From contig NZ_JACHHN010000002.1 of NCBI RefSeq assembly GCF_014202765.1, forward strand, positions 1-64,000: 64,000 nt of DNA, given 5' to 3'. The notes beneath the pieces are model-generated. The model saw nothing but the letters and a program-made list of their open reading frames with translations. It made no database searches and had not been told where the DNA came from. Below, piece by piece: positions 1 through 8,820 of the stretch; the first letter of the stretch is position 1, and the number at the start of each line of letters is the position of its first letter. Origin of the DNA: Silvimonas terrae. Its GTDB lineage: Bacteria > Pseudomonadota > Gammaproteobacteria > Burkholderiales > Chitinibacteraceae. A program made the position numbers and the translations under genes.

Positions 1-96
1 CCCACGCCTTCCCATCCCGAACAGGACCGTGAAACGACTTAGCGCCGATGATAGTGCGGATTACCCGTGTGAAAGTAGGACATTGCCAGACACCCC
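1..96 (+). rRNA. rrf: 5S ribosomal RNA, 3' part
   Basis: The first ~96 bases match the 3' two thirds of a proteobacterial 5S rRNA: CCCATCCCGAAC is followed by a GTGAAACG...TTAGCGCCGATGATAGT block and a GTGTGAAAGTAGG...TTGCCAG tail. The 5' part lies outside the window. A strong hairpin terminator follows directly, so this is the end of an rRNA operon read left to right. The exact 3' end is uncertain by a few bases. Confidence 0.93.
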
Positions 97-101
97 ATTA
101 G

Positions 102-134
102 AACGCCCGTACAGACAACTGTACGGGCGTTTTG
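102..134 (+). terminator. rRNA operon terminator
   Basis: A perfect inverted repeat (AACGCCCGTACAG / CTGTACGGGCGTT) with a 4-base loop is followed by TTTGCTTT. It lies a few bases after the 5S rRNA end and should stop the rRNA transcript. Confidence 0.88.
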
Positions 135-373
135 CTTTGTGCCGTGCGAGCGCAATGCACTCTCCCTGCGCGTTCCACTCTGCCGGTCATCGATATTTCA
201 TTGCTTTCGTCAAATAAAATTTCCTTTTAAAACAATGGCTAATCAAAATTACAGCCAGAAACTGGTTTTGTTTGTCGATTTGTCAGACATAGATTCGTCG
301 TACTCTTGAGCGCAGCAATTGAAGTGCTTGAATGCCGATGATCTTGAAGAACCAATGATGAAGGAGCTGAAGT

Positions 374-787
374 ATGGATTTCACGCCTTATCTGAACTTT
401 GATGGCACTTGTGAAGAGGCTTTCCATTTTTACGCCAAAGTATTTAATGGCAAGATTCTGATGATGATGAAACATGGCGACATGCCGCCGGGTAACGAAC
501 CGCCGCCGGAGTGGGGCGAGAAGATTGTGCATGCCCGGCTTGAAGCCAACGGTCGTATCTTGATGGGTTCGGATGCACCACCGCAGTATGCAAAGAAGCC
601 GCAAGGCTTTGCCGTATCGGTTTTGCTTGATACACCGGAAGAGGCCGATCGGGTTTATGCAGCGCTGTCCGCTAATGCCGAAGCTATTGATATGCCGATC
701 CAGGAAACATTCTGGGCACAACGCTTTGCCATGTTGACCGACCGGTTTGGTATCCCCTGGATGATCAACTGTGAGAAGCGCGGTTAA
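374..787 (+). CDS. VOC superfamily (PhnB/YjdN-like) protein
   Basis: A 137-residue protein of the vicinal oxygen chelate (glyoxalase/bleomycin-resistance) fold, in the PhnB/YjdN-like subgroup. It opens with the typical TPYLNFDGTCEEAFHFYAKVF, and ends with a segment in which FWAQRFAMLTDRFGIPW is diagnostic of the subgroup. The length fits a single-domain member. Members of this subgroup often lack the full metal-binding set and have no firmly assigned reaction, so no substrate is proposed. The start is supported by AAGGAG about 8 bases upstream. It stands alone between an rRNA operon and a convergent pldA, separated from the latter by a bidirectional terminator. Confidence 0.85.
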   Translation: MDFTPYLNFDGTCEEAFHFYAKVFNGKILMMMKHGDMPPGNEPPPEWGEKIVHARLEANGRILMGSDAPPQYAKKPQGFAVSVLLDTPEEADRVYAALSANAEAIDMPIQETFWAQRFAMLTDRFGIPWMINCEKRG

Positions 788-815
788 GTGAACCGGTTGA
801 AGGTTTGAGTCAATA

Positions 816-846
816 AAAATGCCGGCAGTGCTGCCGGCATTTTTAT
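816..846. terminator. bidirectional terminator between VOC gene and pldA
   Basis: The hairpin AAAAATGCCGGCAG / CTGCCGGCATTTTT is flanked by A and T runs on both sides. It can therefore terminate the plus-strand VOC gene and the minus-strand pldA gene, which converge here. Confidence 0.9.
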
Positions 847-859
847 TGGGCGCCCGGAT

Positions 860-2152
860 TTACCAGGTTTGGCGGGTAAAGCTGTAGCCAAAGCGCACGA
901 TATTGCTGTGCTGCTTGTAGTCCAGCATGTTCTCGCCATATCCGGAGAAAACATCCGCAAAGAAATAGCCGCCTACAGCCGGCCACAGGCGGGTGAGCGG
1001 GTAGGTAAATTGCAGTTCTGCACTACCGTAGTCGGAGCTTGTGCCCTTGCGCAACGTGGTGGCGAGTTGCCAGCCATCGGGTGTGCCATAGATGATATCC
1101 AGATCAACAAAGCCACGATAATCGCGCATATCGGGGTTGTCGCTGCCTGGCGGGTAGTAATAGAGCTTGGGAGCAACAACCCATTCGCCTTTCTGGGGAT
1201 CACCAAAGTGCAGAATCGGGCGTACAAAGGCGTAATTGATGCTGCGAGAGTCATCGCCGGCTTTGCCGTTGGACTCATGCCGTAGCCCGGTTTCCAGGCC
1301 CAGGCGGTTATACCAGCTGGCTTTTACACCGGTATCTGACACGTAGTAGAACAGGCTGGGCATGTAGCTGCTGTCTTCGAACGGGTGTGAATCCTCCGAG
1401 AGATTCCACATTGAGCGTTCAGTGAAGCCAAAGTACAGGTTATCCAGAAAGCTGCGGGACGCCGGGTTTTCCGGCAAACCCAGGCGGTATTTGAAGCTGA
1501 TCTGGAATTTGGACGTGACATCCCCATTCTTGCCAACCCCAAAATACATGGGTTCATACGCGGAAAGACGTGACTCCGCCGCCCGCAAGAGCGTGGGGGA
1601 GGCTGCCGTTTGCTGGCCAGGTGTGGCGACGGTGGCCGATGTCGCCGGTGTACCGTCATCTTGTGTGGTCTGTTGGGGCGCTGGGTTAGCGTCGGTGATA
1701 GAGGCGGGGGCGCTGTTTTGAGTATCTTTACCGGTAGGCATGACGCCCAACGAAATCAGCACGGGGGCGGTATCAAAGCCGCCTAGCTGCACGCGGATGG
1801 TGCCGCGCAGATTGGCGGGGAGTGCAGCCTCATAAGCCACTTTGCGATAGGCCCCAGGTGCCAACTTGATGGTCTCCGGGCTGTTTGCGGCGCGTTGCAG
1901 ATCAAGGGGCACCACCGGAAAATCGGCGCTGCTGACCATGGCTTTCAGTGTGGCGGGCAGGGCGATGGTGGTGTCGTGTTGCCCGGGGTTATCCAGCAGC
2001 AGCGTAAACGAAAGCGGGCTGCCTGCTTTGAGTGTGCTGGCCGGGTGCAAAACGGTGATTTCGGCGTGGGCTGGCGTGTACAGCAGAGCCAGTGCCGCGG
2101 TAAGTGGGCTCAGTACCCACAGGCTGAGCGCGCGATTGCAGCAGGCATGCAC
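860..2152 (-). CDS. pldA: outer membrane phospholipase A (OMPLA/PldA)
   Basis: An outer-membrane phospholipase A1 that hydrolyses phospholipids in the outer leaflet. A signal peptide (residues 1-30, ending PAHA) is followed by a ~160-residue Ala/Thr/Pro-rich extension, then the beta-barrel (about 200-430) ending in aromatic Trp. The catalytic signature is clear: RHESNGKAGDDSRSIN contains His292, Ser294 and Asn306. The family is active as a Ca2+-dependent dimer. The start is GTG with AAGGGAG 8 bases upstream. The protein is longer than the enterobacterial enzyme because of residues 31-190, which begin like an Ig-like domain (LKAGSPLSFTLLLDNPG). It is followed by a shared terminator. Confidence 0.92.
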   Translation of the reverse strand: MHACCNRALSLWVLSPLTAALALLYTPAHAEITVLHPASTLKAGSPLSFTLLLDNPGQHDTTIALPATLKAMVSSADFPVVPLDLQRAANSPETIKLAPGAYRKVAYEAALPANLRGTIRVQLGGFDTAPVLISLGVMPTGKDTQNSAPASITDANPAPQQTTQDDGTPATSATVATPGQQTAASPTLLRAAESRLSAYEPMYFGVGKNGDVTSKFQISFKYRLGLPENPASRSFLDNLYFGFTERSMWNLSEDSHPFEDSSYMPSLFYYVSDTGVKASWYNRLGLETGLRHESNGKAGDDSRSINYAFVRPILHFGDPQKGEWVVAPKLYYYPPGSDNPDMRDYRGFVDLDIIYGTPDGWQLATTLRKGTSSDYGSAELQFTYPLTRLWPAVGGYFFADVFSGYGENMLDYKQHSNIVRFGYSFTRQTW

Positions 2153-2251
2153 GGCAGTTCTCCCTTGGTTGCTATTGCCTGCCGCTTCACCGCAATGCGC
2201 GAGTGTTACGCAGGTTGATGTTGCCCTGCGTCAATCTTCTGTCAGCCTGAC

Positions 2252-3019
2252 CTACGGTGTAGTCAGTAAGCTGCGCAATGCCGTGAAGGAATATTCCTGC
2301 ACGTCGCGGCGGATCAAGCCCTGGCCAGGATTGTCCAGGTCCAGCGTGACATACACCACCATCGCCGTTAACAGCGCAAACCCCAGATATCCCGCCCAAC
2401 TGAAACGGCCATTGGCGCCATGCACGTACCCGCTGGTATAGGCGGTGGCGATGGCCATGATGAACAAAAGCCAGACGATGGCATGGGGCATGCGCGCCTG
2501 TGCGGCAATTTGGCGGCTGGCGGCCAGTGAAAAAGCCCGATCCAGCGCATTGGTGGTCTGGGTACTGGCAAAAGCATTGGCTGGTTCACGTGACCACGCG
2601 GCTACCTTTTGCCAGATTTGCGCCTGCAAGATATCGCTGCGCGCGGTGATGGCGTTTCTGGCAGCGGCATCGTGTTCCTGCTCATAAAAGGCAATCTGCG
2701 TTTCCAGGTAGGCACGCAGATCCGTCCGCAACGCATTGCGTTCGGCCGGTGGGTACAGGTCCGCCCGCAAGATCACACCGTGTAGCGCGTTGGCGGCGTC
2801 CACCAGCAGGCTGGCGCGATTGTCAAAGCGGGAGGCCGCACCAGAAAACGTAAACGCCAGCAGCAAGCCCAGCAGACCAAACAGGCCGGTCTCGACCGCA
2901 GATAAACCATTGGGTGAGGTGGTGTCGCCCTTGTTGCAGCGGGCGGACCATGTTGCACCGGCCACGGCGGCCAGAAGCATCAGGATGGCAAGGAGTAACG
3001 CGATGAGGGTGCTGCTCAT
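2252..3019 (-). CDS. DUF4239 (bestrophin-like) membrane protein
   Basis: A 255-residue integral membrane protein resembling the DUF4239 family, which is distantly related to bestrophin anion channels. Two N-terminal hydrophobic helices (about 5-25 and 45-65, the second with GLFGLLGLLLAFTFSGAASRFD) are followed by a cytosolic helical region. Two C-terminal helices come last, the final one followed by LDLDNPGQGLI, a typical family motif. The transport role is not established for bacterial members. The ATG at 3019 is used; an in-frame TTG lies two codons upstream. It sits 99 bases upstream of pldA on the same strand, so the two may be co-transcribed. Confidence 0.8.
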   Translation of the reverse strand: MSSTLIALLLAILMLLAAVAGATWSARCNKGDTTSPNGLSAVETGLFGLLGLLLAFTFSGAASRFDNRASLLVDAANALHGVILRADLYPPAERNALRTDLRAYLETQIAFYEQEHDAAARNAITARSDILQAQIWQKVAAWSREPANAFASTQTTNALDRAFSLAASRQIAAQARMPHAIVWLLFIMAIATAYTSGYVHGANGRFSWAGYLGFALLTAMVVYVTLDLDNPGQGLIRRDVQEYSFTALRSLLTTP

Positions 3020-3078
3020 GGACAAGACAAAGCGGAGTGTGTGGGCGCCAATGCGCGATACGGCCAGAGACGCGTCAT

Positions 3079-3954
3079 TTACCAGGTGCTAAGAAAGTCG
3101 TTGATGGCTGTGTCAAAGTCTGCCTGGAGTGCCACAAATCTGGGATTGGCCAGTTCTGGGGGCTCCGCGATCTGCGGCGCATCCAGTTTTTGTGCTTCAT
3201 TCAGACCACCCGCCCACAAATTGGCGACGTAGACGAGATCAGCCAGGGAACGCAGCTGGTCCACCGGCGTGGTCCGTGGAAAATCGTGGTCCGCCGCAGC
3301 TTCGACCACTTCTTCTGGCAAACCCAGCGCGTCGAGCAAGATCACGCCAATACTCTCATGCCATTGCGCCACAAGGTATTGCACGGTATCCGGCCGTTCT
3401 ACCAGTTCCGGATAACGCACTGCGTGGTGCAGGATATAAAACGCGCCCAGATCATGCACCAGCCCGGCCAGCAGGGCTGTGTCGGCATTCAGGTGCGGTG
3501 CCAGTTTCTGCGCCAGCACCCGGGCAATGGCGGCTGCTTTCAGGCTGTGCGTCAGGATCTCTCGCGAGAATGCTTCAAACGGCGATACCGCTTTCGATTG
3601 CGACATTTGCTCCATGGCACAGGCCAGCGCCAAAGACCGCGTAGCCTGCATGCCAATACGCATCAGTGCCTGATTCAGGTCAGTGACGGTGCTGCCATTG
3701 GGGTTGTAGGTGACCGAATTGGCCAGCTTCAATACCTTGGTGGTGACGAGTGGGTCTTTCTGGATTTCGATGGCAATTTTTTGAATGGTGGGCGCCTTGC
3801 TGCGCATCACCAGGCTGATTTTGGCTGTGATTTCAAAGCAGACCGGGAAAACGATATTGCCGCCCATTTCCTGGGCAATCTGTTCCAGGATATGAAAGCG
3901 TTGCTCATTGAGTTTGGTGCCGGAAATATCGGGTGCTTGGTGTTCGGTCGTCAT
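3079..3954 (-). CDS. HDOD domain signalling protein
   Basis: A 291-residue protein consisting mainly of an HDOD domain (about 30-230), an HD-like helical domain that generally lacks the full metal-dependent phosphohydrolase set. Characteristic segments include TTKVLKLANSVTYN, the IGMQATRSLALACAM helix and an LLAGLVHDLGAFYIL segment with a VHDLG remnant. HDOD proteins act in regulatory networks (chemotaxis, c-di-GMP, stress), but no partner can be named here. The ATG at 3954 is preferred; a TTG start three codons earlier is possible. It has its own gap from the DUF4239 gene (59 bases) and is divergent from the glucoamylase-family gene. Confidence 0.85.
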   Translation of the reverse strand: MTTEHQAPDISGTKLNEQRFHILEQIAQEMGGNIVFPVCFEITAKISLVMRSKAPTIQKIAIEIQKDPLVTTKVLKLANSVTYNPNGSTVTDLNQALMRIGMQATRSLALACAMEQMSQSKAVSPFEAFSREILTHSLKAAAIARVLAQKLAPHLNADTALLAGLVHDLGAFYILHHAVRYPELVERPDTVQYLVAQWHESIGVILLDALGLPEEVVEAAADHDFPRTTPVDQLRSLADLVYVANLWAGGLNEAQKLDAPQIAEPPELANPRFVALQADFDTAINDFLSTW

Positions 3955-4021
3955 CTTTTGCAATCAGGCAGCTAACAAGACGTTTTATTCTAGTTCATAA
4001 GCTACAAAGCGTGCAGGCGAC

Positions 4022-5452
4022 ATGAAATCTGGTGTCAGGAACTGTACGCTGGCCGCAACGGTCGGGAACCCCGGCGGTTTTCTGGTATCACAACGCTGTT
4101 TGCGCCGGGCTTTTGCCGCTCCGGCGTGCCATGGTGGAAGGGGGATCATTATTTCTGCTCATACTCTGGCGCAAATCCAGCGCGCAGCGTTCGGTTACTT
4201 TGAACACGAAACCAACCCGCAAAATGGCCTGGTGCTCGACAAGACAGCGCCAGACTGGCCGGCCAGCATTGCCGCCGTGGGCATGGGCCTAAGCTGTTGG
4301 CCGGTGGCGGTATTGCGCGGCTTTGTGGCACGCCCCCAAGCCGCAGAAGCGGTGCTGACCACGCTGCAGTTTTTCTGGCATGCCCCCCACGGGCCAGAGC
4401 CAGATGCCACGGGGCACCATGGTTTCTATTACCACTTTCTGGATATGCAAAGCGGACGGCGGCATGGCGGGTGCGAGCTCTCTACCGTCGATACCGCGTT
4501 TTTGCTGGCCGGGGCGCTGACCTGTGCGCAATTTTTTGATGGCGATGATCCGGCCGAGGCGCAAATCCGCACCTTGGCCGACGCGTTATATCGGCGCGCA
4601 GACTGGGTCTGGGCGATGGGGCCGTATCCTGCGGTCTCGATGGCCTGGACGCCGGAGGCGGGGTTTTCTCCGTCGCTGTGGGAAGGCTACGACGAAGCTT
4701 TGCTGCTGTATGTGCTGGGGCTGGGCTCGCCAACGCACCCGCTGCCGCCAGACAGTTACCACACCTGGACCACGGGTTATCAGTGGCAACATAACTACGG
4801 GCAGGCGTATTTGTATTCCGGCTCCATGTTTACGCATCAGCTATCGCATGTCTGGGTGGATTTTCGGGGCATCCAGGACGAATTCATGCGGGGCAAAGGG
4901 ATCGACTATTTTGAAAACAGCCGGCGTGCCACGCTGGTGCAACAACGCTACGCCATGGATAACCCGCGCGGTTTCAAGCATTACGGCCCATTGTGCTGGG
5001 GTATCACGGCCTCGGATGGCCCCGGCCCGGCACGTAAGGTGGTCGATGGTGTCATGCGCGAGTTCTACGACTATATTGCGCGGGGGGTGCCGCATGGCCC
5101 GGACGATGGCACCCTGGCGCCGTGGGTCGTGGTGGCCTCTTTACCTTTTGCGCCGGAGATAGTCCTGCCGTGCATTGATCATTTTGTGCATGAGCTGGAT
5201 CTGCATAACGGCAATCCGTACGGTTTCAAGGCGAGCTTCAACCCTACCTGGCCTGAGCCCTGCAATGGCCCCTTCGGCTGGATTTCGCCCTGGCATTTCG
5301 GCATTGATCAGGGGCCGGTGGTACTGATGATCGAGAACCATCTGCACGGCACCGTATGGCAGTGGATGCGGCAGTGCCCATATATCGTTCAAGGGCTGCG
5401 CCGTGCCGGTTTTAGCGGCGGCTGGCTGGAGTCGGCGGAGCGAATTGCGTAA
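4022..5452 (+). CDS. glucoamylase-family (GH144-like) protein
   Basis: A member of the glucoamylase-like (PF10091-type) family, which includes GH144 beta-1,2-glucanases. From about residue 45 it has the (alpha/alpha)6-barrel signatures AAFGYFEHETNPQNG, FYYHFLDMQSGRR, CELSTVDTAFLLAG, LWEGYDEALLLYVLG, the H/W-rich segment around WVDFRGIQDEF, and YGPLCWGITASDGP. The activity is most likely on a beta-glucan or other glucoside; the substrate is not determined. The first ~47 residues look unlike the family and contain no clear signal peptide. A strong ribosome-binding sequence (GGAAGGGGG, 4135-4142) lies just before in-frame ATC/ATT codons, so the true start may be about 120 bases downstream. Confidence 0.75.
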   Translation: MKSGVRNCTLAATVGNPGGFLVSQRCLRRAFAAPACHGGRGIIISAHTLAQIQRAAFGYFEHETNPQNGLVLDKTAPDWPASIAAVGMGLSCWPVAVLRGFVARPQAAEAVLTTLQFFWHAPHGPEPDATGHHGFYYHFLDMQSGRRHGGCELSTVDTAFLLAGALTCAQFFDGDDPAEAQIRTLADALYRRADWVWAMGPYPAVSMAWTPEAGFSPSLWEGYDEALLLYVLGLGSPTHPLPPDSYHTWTTGYQWQHNYGQAYLYSGSMFTHQLSHVWVDFRGIQDEFMRGKGIDYFENSRRATLVQQRYAMDNPRGFKHYGPLCWGITASDGPGPARKVVDGVMREFYDYIARGVPHGPDDGTLAPWVVVASLPFAPEIVLPCIDHFVHELDLHNGNPYGFKASFNPTWPEPCNGPFGWISPWHFGIDQGPVVLMIENHLHGTVWQWMRQCPYIVQGLRRAGFSGGWLESAERIA

Positions 5453-5557
5453 AACTTGTCATGCTGACGTCACAATCGGCCCTTAAGATGCACGCATTCC
5501 CAAGGGAATGACTTGAGCAAGGCTGAGTCCGAGATGCCTTGCACCAGATACCTGTAC

Positions 5558-5584
5558 AAAGCCCCGCCAATGCGGGGCTTTGTG
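5558..5584. terminator. terminator between glucoamylase-family gene and GGDEF gene
   Basis: The perfect stem AAAGCCCCGC / GCGGGGCTTT has a 4-base loop and is flanked by A-rich and T-rich sides. It lies between the two convergent genes and can serve both. Confidence 0.85.
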
Positions 5585-5605
5585 TTTTGGCGGCGTGTCA
5601 GCGTT

Positions 5606-7912
5606 TCAATTCACTGCAAACGTATGCTTGCCGCTTGCCTTGGCGCGGTACATTGCCGCATCGGCCACGGCCAGCAACTGTTCTGCTGTCAGCATGCAGG
5701 CACCCGTGCAGGTGGCGATGCCAATGCTGGAGCGCAAGGCCACTACTTTGCCGTCGATATGGCTAACCTCGGCAATCCGCGCCAGCACTTTGCTGGCAAC
5801 GTGACTGGCGGCCCCTTCCGGGCTGTCCAGACCTTCCAGGATGATGGTGAATTCATCCCCGGCCAGCCGCGTGACTACATCGGTTTCCCGCACCGTATGG
5901 CTGAGGGTGGTGGCAAAGGTTTGCAGTACCTTGTCGCCAAACTCATGTCCCAGCGTATCGTTGATCTGCTTGAAGCCGTCCAGATCAAGAAACAGCAGCG
6001 CCACACCCAGGGCAGTACGACGGCTGCGGGCGATGGTGTCATGCAAAATGCGCATGAATGCACGCCGGTTGGGCAGGCCGGTCAGCGGGTCGTGTTCTGC
6101 CTCAAACGCCAGCCGGTTCTCCAGGTTTTTGCGCTCGGTAATGTCTTGCGAGAGTAAGTAAAACCCTTGCACGTAGCCATCACCCCGGATGTCTGGCACC
6201 AGCGTCGTGTGGGTATAGCGTGTGCCTTCAGCGCGGGTCACGCAATTTTCATAACTGACCTGCTTGCCCGCCAGCGCTTGTGCAATATAGGGGCCAGCCA
6301 CGGTCATGGCGGTCTCATCGACCACCTCAAGCATGTGCTTGCCGATCAGACTGCCATTGCTGCCACCAAACCAGTTCTCGTAGGTGCGATTGGTAAACTG
6401 ATAGTGCAGGTGTTCGTCTACATGGCAAATCAAGCCGGGCATGTTGTCGGTCAGCAAGCGCAGGCGCCAGCGGCTGGAGAGGATTTCTTGCTCATCGGCC
6501 TTGCGCTGGGAGATATCGCGCAAAAAGGCGTTGACGATACGCTGGCCTTCAATGGTGTTTTCCGCCAGCGTCAGTTCGGCCGGGAACTCGCTCCCATCTT
6601 TGCGTAACGCCGGAAACTGCATGTGCCGGTGATCGCTGGGCCGGGTGTCGATAAACTGATCGAACCCTTTGCGGCCAGAGACACGCAGGGCCGGTGGAAT
6701 GATCAGATCGCGCACCGGCTGGTGCAGCACTTCATCCCGGGTCCAGCCCAGAACCTGTTCCGCGGCCTGGTTCCAGGCGGTGACATTGCCTTGCGGGTCC
6801 AGCTCGATAAACGCGTCAGTGGCGTTAGCCAGCGTCAGCCGGAAACGTTCTTTTTCCAGTTGCAGCGATTGCTGCATGGCCGAGCGCAACTCCATTTCTT
6901 CACGCAACTGTGCAACAGCGGTAGAGAGTTCCAGCGTGCGTGTCATGACGCGCTGCTCCAGTTCGCCTTGCAGCGTCAACAGCTCGCTTTCCATGATTTT
7001 GCGTTGCGAGATATCGTTGATGATGGCGATGAACGAGCGTGTTTTGTCGAACTCGTCATGCATCAAGGACACCGTCAGCAAAATCCAGACGACATGTCCA
7101 TCGGCATGGAAATAGCGCTTTTCCAGCGTATAGGTCGAAATTTCGCCTGCCAGCACCTGACCCACCAGCGCCAGGTCCTTGGGTAGATCATCCGGGTGGG
7201 TGATGTCCTGGAAGGTTTTTGCCAGCAATTGCGCTTCGGTGTAACCCAGCATCTGGCTGAGTTGCTGGTTCACGCGCAGCCATTGGCCCTCTGTGGACAC
7301 AATGGCAATCCCCACGCCGGCATGTTCAAAGGTTTTCTCGAACAGGGTTTGCGTATGCGCCAGTTCGCGCTCGGCGCGATGGGCCCGCATAAAGGATTCT
7401 TGCTGCTGGAAATACTGCTCCACAATGGCCGCCAGATCGCGCAGCGTCGCAGCGTCCGTGTCTGAAAATTCGCGCGGTTGCGGGCTGATCAGGCACAGCG
7501 TGCCGATGGGCTGGCCTTCCAGCGAGCGGATCGGCTGGCCAGCATAGAAGCGGATGTGGGGTTCGCCGGTGACTAGCGGATTATCGGCAAAGCGTACGTC
7601 ACGCAGGGCATTGCGCACCACCAGAGCGCCGGGCGCCAGAATGGCGTGGCCACAAAACGAGATATCCCGCGGGGTTTGGGGCGCGTCCAGGCCCACTTTG
7701 GATTTGAACCACTGGCGATCGGCATCGACCAGAGAGACGAGCGCGATGGGCACGTCAAACAGACGGCCGGCCATGCGGGTGACGCGGTCCAGTTCGTGCA
7801 CCGGCGGCGTATCGAGCACACACATGGTCTGGAGCGCTTCCAGCCGGGTTTTTTCCTCTGGGTGCAGGGCAGGGGCAATCAAGTCATGTCTCTCCCGAAA
7901 GTACAAGATCAT
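5606..7912 (-). CDS. GAF/PAS sensory diguanylate cyclase
   Basis: A soluble multidomain c-di-GMP signalling protein of about 768 residues. Domains in order: GAF (about 20-165, with PIALVSLVDADRQWFKS and DISFCGHAI), PAS (185-305), a coiled-coil segment, PAS (350-470), PAS (480-600) and a C-terminal GGDEF domain (610-768). The active-site loop reads LAGDEFT, an A for the first G, which is compatible with activity. DPLTGLPNRRAF and FLDLDGFKQINDTLGHEFGD are intact. No RxxD product-inhibition site is obvious before the loop. The start is uncertain: TTG 7921, ATG 7912 and TTG 7882 (the last with GGGAGA upstream) are all in frame. No transmembrane segment is visible. Confidence 0.9.
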   Translation of the reverse strand: MILYFRERHDLIAPALHPEEKTRLEALQTMCVLDTPPVHELDRVTRMAGRLFDVPIALVSLVDADRQWFKSKVGLDAPQTPRDISFCGHAILAPGALVVRNALRDVRFADNPLVTGEPHIRFYAGQPIRSLEGQPIGTLCLISPQPREFSDTDAATLRDLAAIVEQYFQQQESFMRAHRAERELAHTQTLFEKTFEHAGVGIAIVSTEGQWLRVNQQLSQMLGYTEAQLLAKTFQDITHPDDLPKDLALVGQVLAGEISTYTLEKRYFHADGHVVWILLTVSLMHDEFDKTRSFIAIINDISQRKIMESELLTLQGELEQRVMTRTLELSTAVAQLREEMELRSAMQQSLQLEKERFRLTLANATDAFIELDPQGNVTAWNQAAEQVLGWTRDEVLHQPVRDLIIPPALRVSGRKGFDQFIDTRPSDHRHMQFPALRKDGSEFPAELTLAENTIEGQRIVNAFLRDISQRKADEQEILSSRWRLRLLTDNMPGLICHVDEHLHYQFTNRTYENWFGGSNGSLIGKHMLEVVDETAMTVAGPYIAQALAGKQVSYENCVTRAEGTRYTHTTLVPDIRGDGYVQGFYLLSQDITERKNLENRLAFEAEHDPLTGLPNRRAFMRILHDTIARSRRTALGVALLFLDLDGFKQINDTLGHEFGDKVLQTFATTLSHTVRETDVVTRLAGDEFTIILEGLDSPEGAASHVASKVLARIAEVSHIDGKVVALRSSIGIATCTGACMLTAEQLLAVADAAMYRAKASGKHTFAVN

Positions 7913-8141
7913 GATAATCAATCCGTTGCAAATTCCCAGCTTTGCACGGCGTATAGCGGGACAAGTGTCCGGACCGCACCACCTTGCCAGACAATGACTG
8001 ACGCAAGAAATCGTCGCGTGCTCACAGTCGGCCTTGCTTGCACCCCGTAGGATGGTTCACGTGCAGAACAGCCGCTGCAACGGATCTGGCGGTTGTAGCA
8101 GAACTGCATTTCCTGACGAACCATCCAAAGAGGAAAGCATC

Positions 8142-8333
8142 ATGAACAAAGATCAAGTGAAAGGCCGCATCAACGAAGCCAAGGGCGCCGTCAAGGAAAC
8201 CGTGGGTAAAGCCACTGGCAACCCGGGCACCCAACTGAAGGGCAACCTGCAAAAGAATGCTGGCAAGGTTCAAGCCGCCGTGGGTGATGCCCGCGAAGAC
8301 GCAAAGCAGACAGTGCGCGGTACCAAGCACTGA
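8142..8333 (+). CDS. CsbD family stress protein
   Basis: A 63-residue hydrophilic protein starting MNKDQVKGRINEAKGAVKE, the defining CsbD motif, and continuing with GNPGTQLKGNLQKNAGKVQ. CsbD proteins are highly expressed under general stress and stationary-phase conditions; their molecular role is unknown. The start has AGAGGAAAG just upstream. It is monocistronic, closed by a hairpin terminator at 8431-8474, and divergent from the GGDEF gene. It is the first of a run of small stress-type genes extending to 17.1 kb. Confidence 0.92.
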   Translation: MNKDQVKGRINEAKGAVKETVGKATGNPGTQLKGNLQKNAGKVQAAVGDAREDAKQTVRGTKH

Positions 8334-8430
8334 TATCGCTGCCATGACTGCACGGGGTGGCCCCAACAGGCTGCCCGACTTGCACCCGACCTGACCGCTT
8401 TGGCGGTTACCTCTCCTTTGTCCGGGTGCC

Positions 8431-8474
8431 GCCGCGCTGCAAGAGCCGCCATCTTGTAGCGCGGCTTCTTTTTG
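8431..8474 (+). terminator. terminator after csbD-like gene
   Basis: The inverted repeat GCCGCGCT / AGCGCGGC is followed by TTCTTTTTG, about 100 bases after the CsbD stop. The loop is long (about 20 bases), so strength is uncertain. Confidence 0.6.
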
Positions 8475-8667
8475 TCCGTCGATTTGTCTGCCCATGTCGT
8501 CCAGATAACGGGCTAACCATTTGAAGATATGAGCAAATGTAGGATGAGGACGACAAAAGAATGGATGGCGCAGTGACAGGCGCAGTGTGGGCGAGCAGTT
8601 ACATTGGATTCACGCAAAGCGGTACGTCACGGACTACCGCCAGCCCCACACTACAAGGAGAGTTGTC

Positions 8668-8802
8668 ATGAAACGCGCTTGCATCGTTGCCGCTTTGTTG
8701 GTCGTCGCAACCCTGTCTGCCTGCAACACCGTCAAGGGTGCAGGTCAGGATATCCAGAAGGGTGGCGAGAAAATCGAAAATTCCGCCGAGCAACATAGCT
8801 GA
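8668..8802 (+). CDS. entericidin-like small lipoprotein
   Basis: A 44-residue lipoprotein of the entericidin (EcnA/EcnB) type: signal peptide MKRACIVAALLVVATLSAC with a lipobox (LSAC, Cys19), then NTVKGAGQDIQKGGEKIENSA, the family core. Entericidins are membrane lipoproteins regulated in stationary phase; in enterobacteria they form a toxin/antidote pair, but here only one is seen. AAGGAG is well placed upstream. A tight tetraloop terminator starts 24 bases after the stop. Confidence 0.9.
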   Translation: MKRACIVAALLVVATLSACNTVKGAGQDIQKGGEKIENSAEQHS

Positions 8803-8820
8803 TCACAGCGGCCGGCCAGA

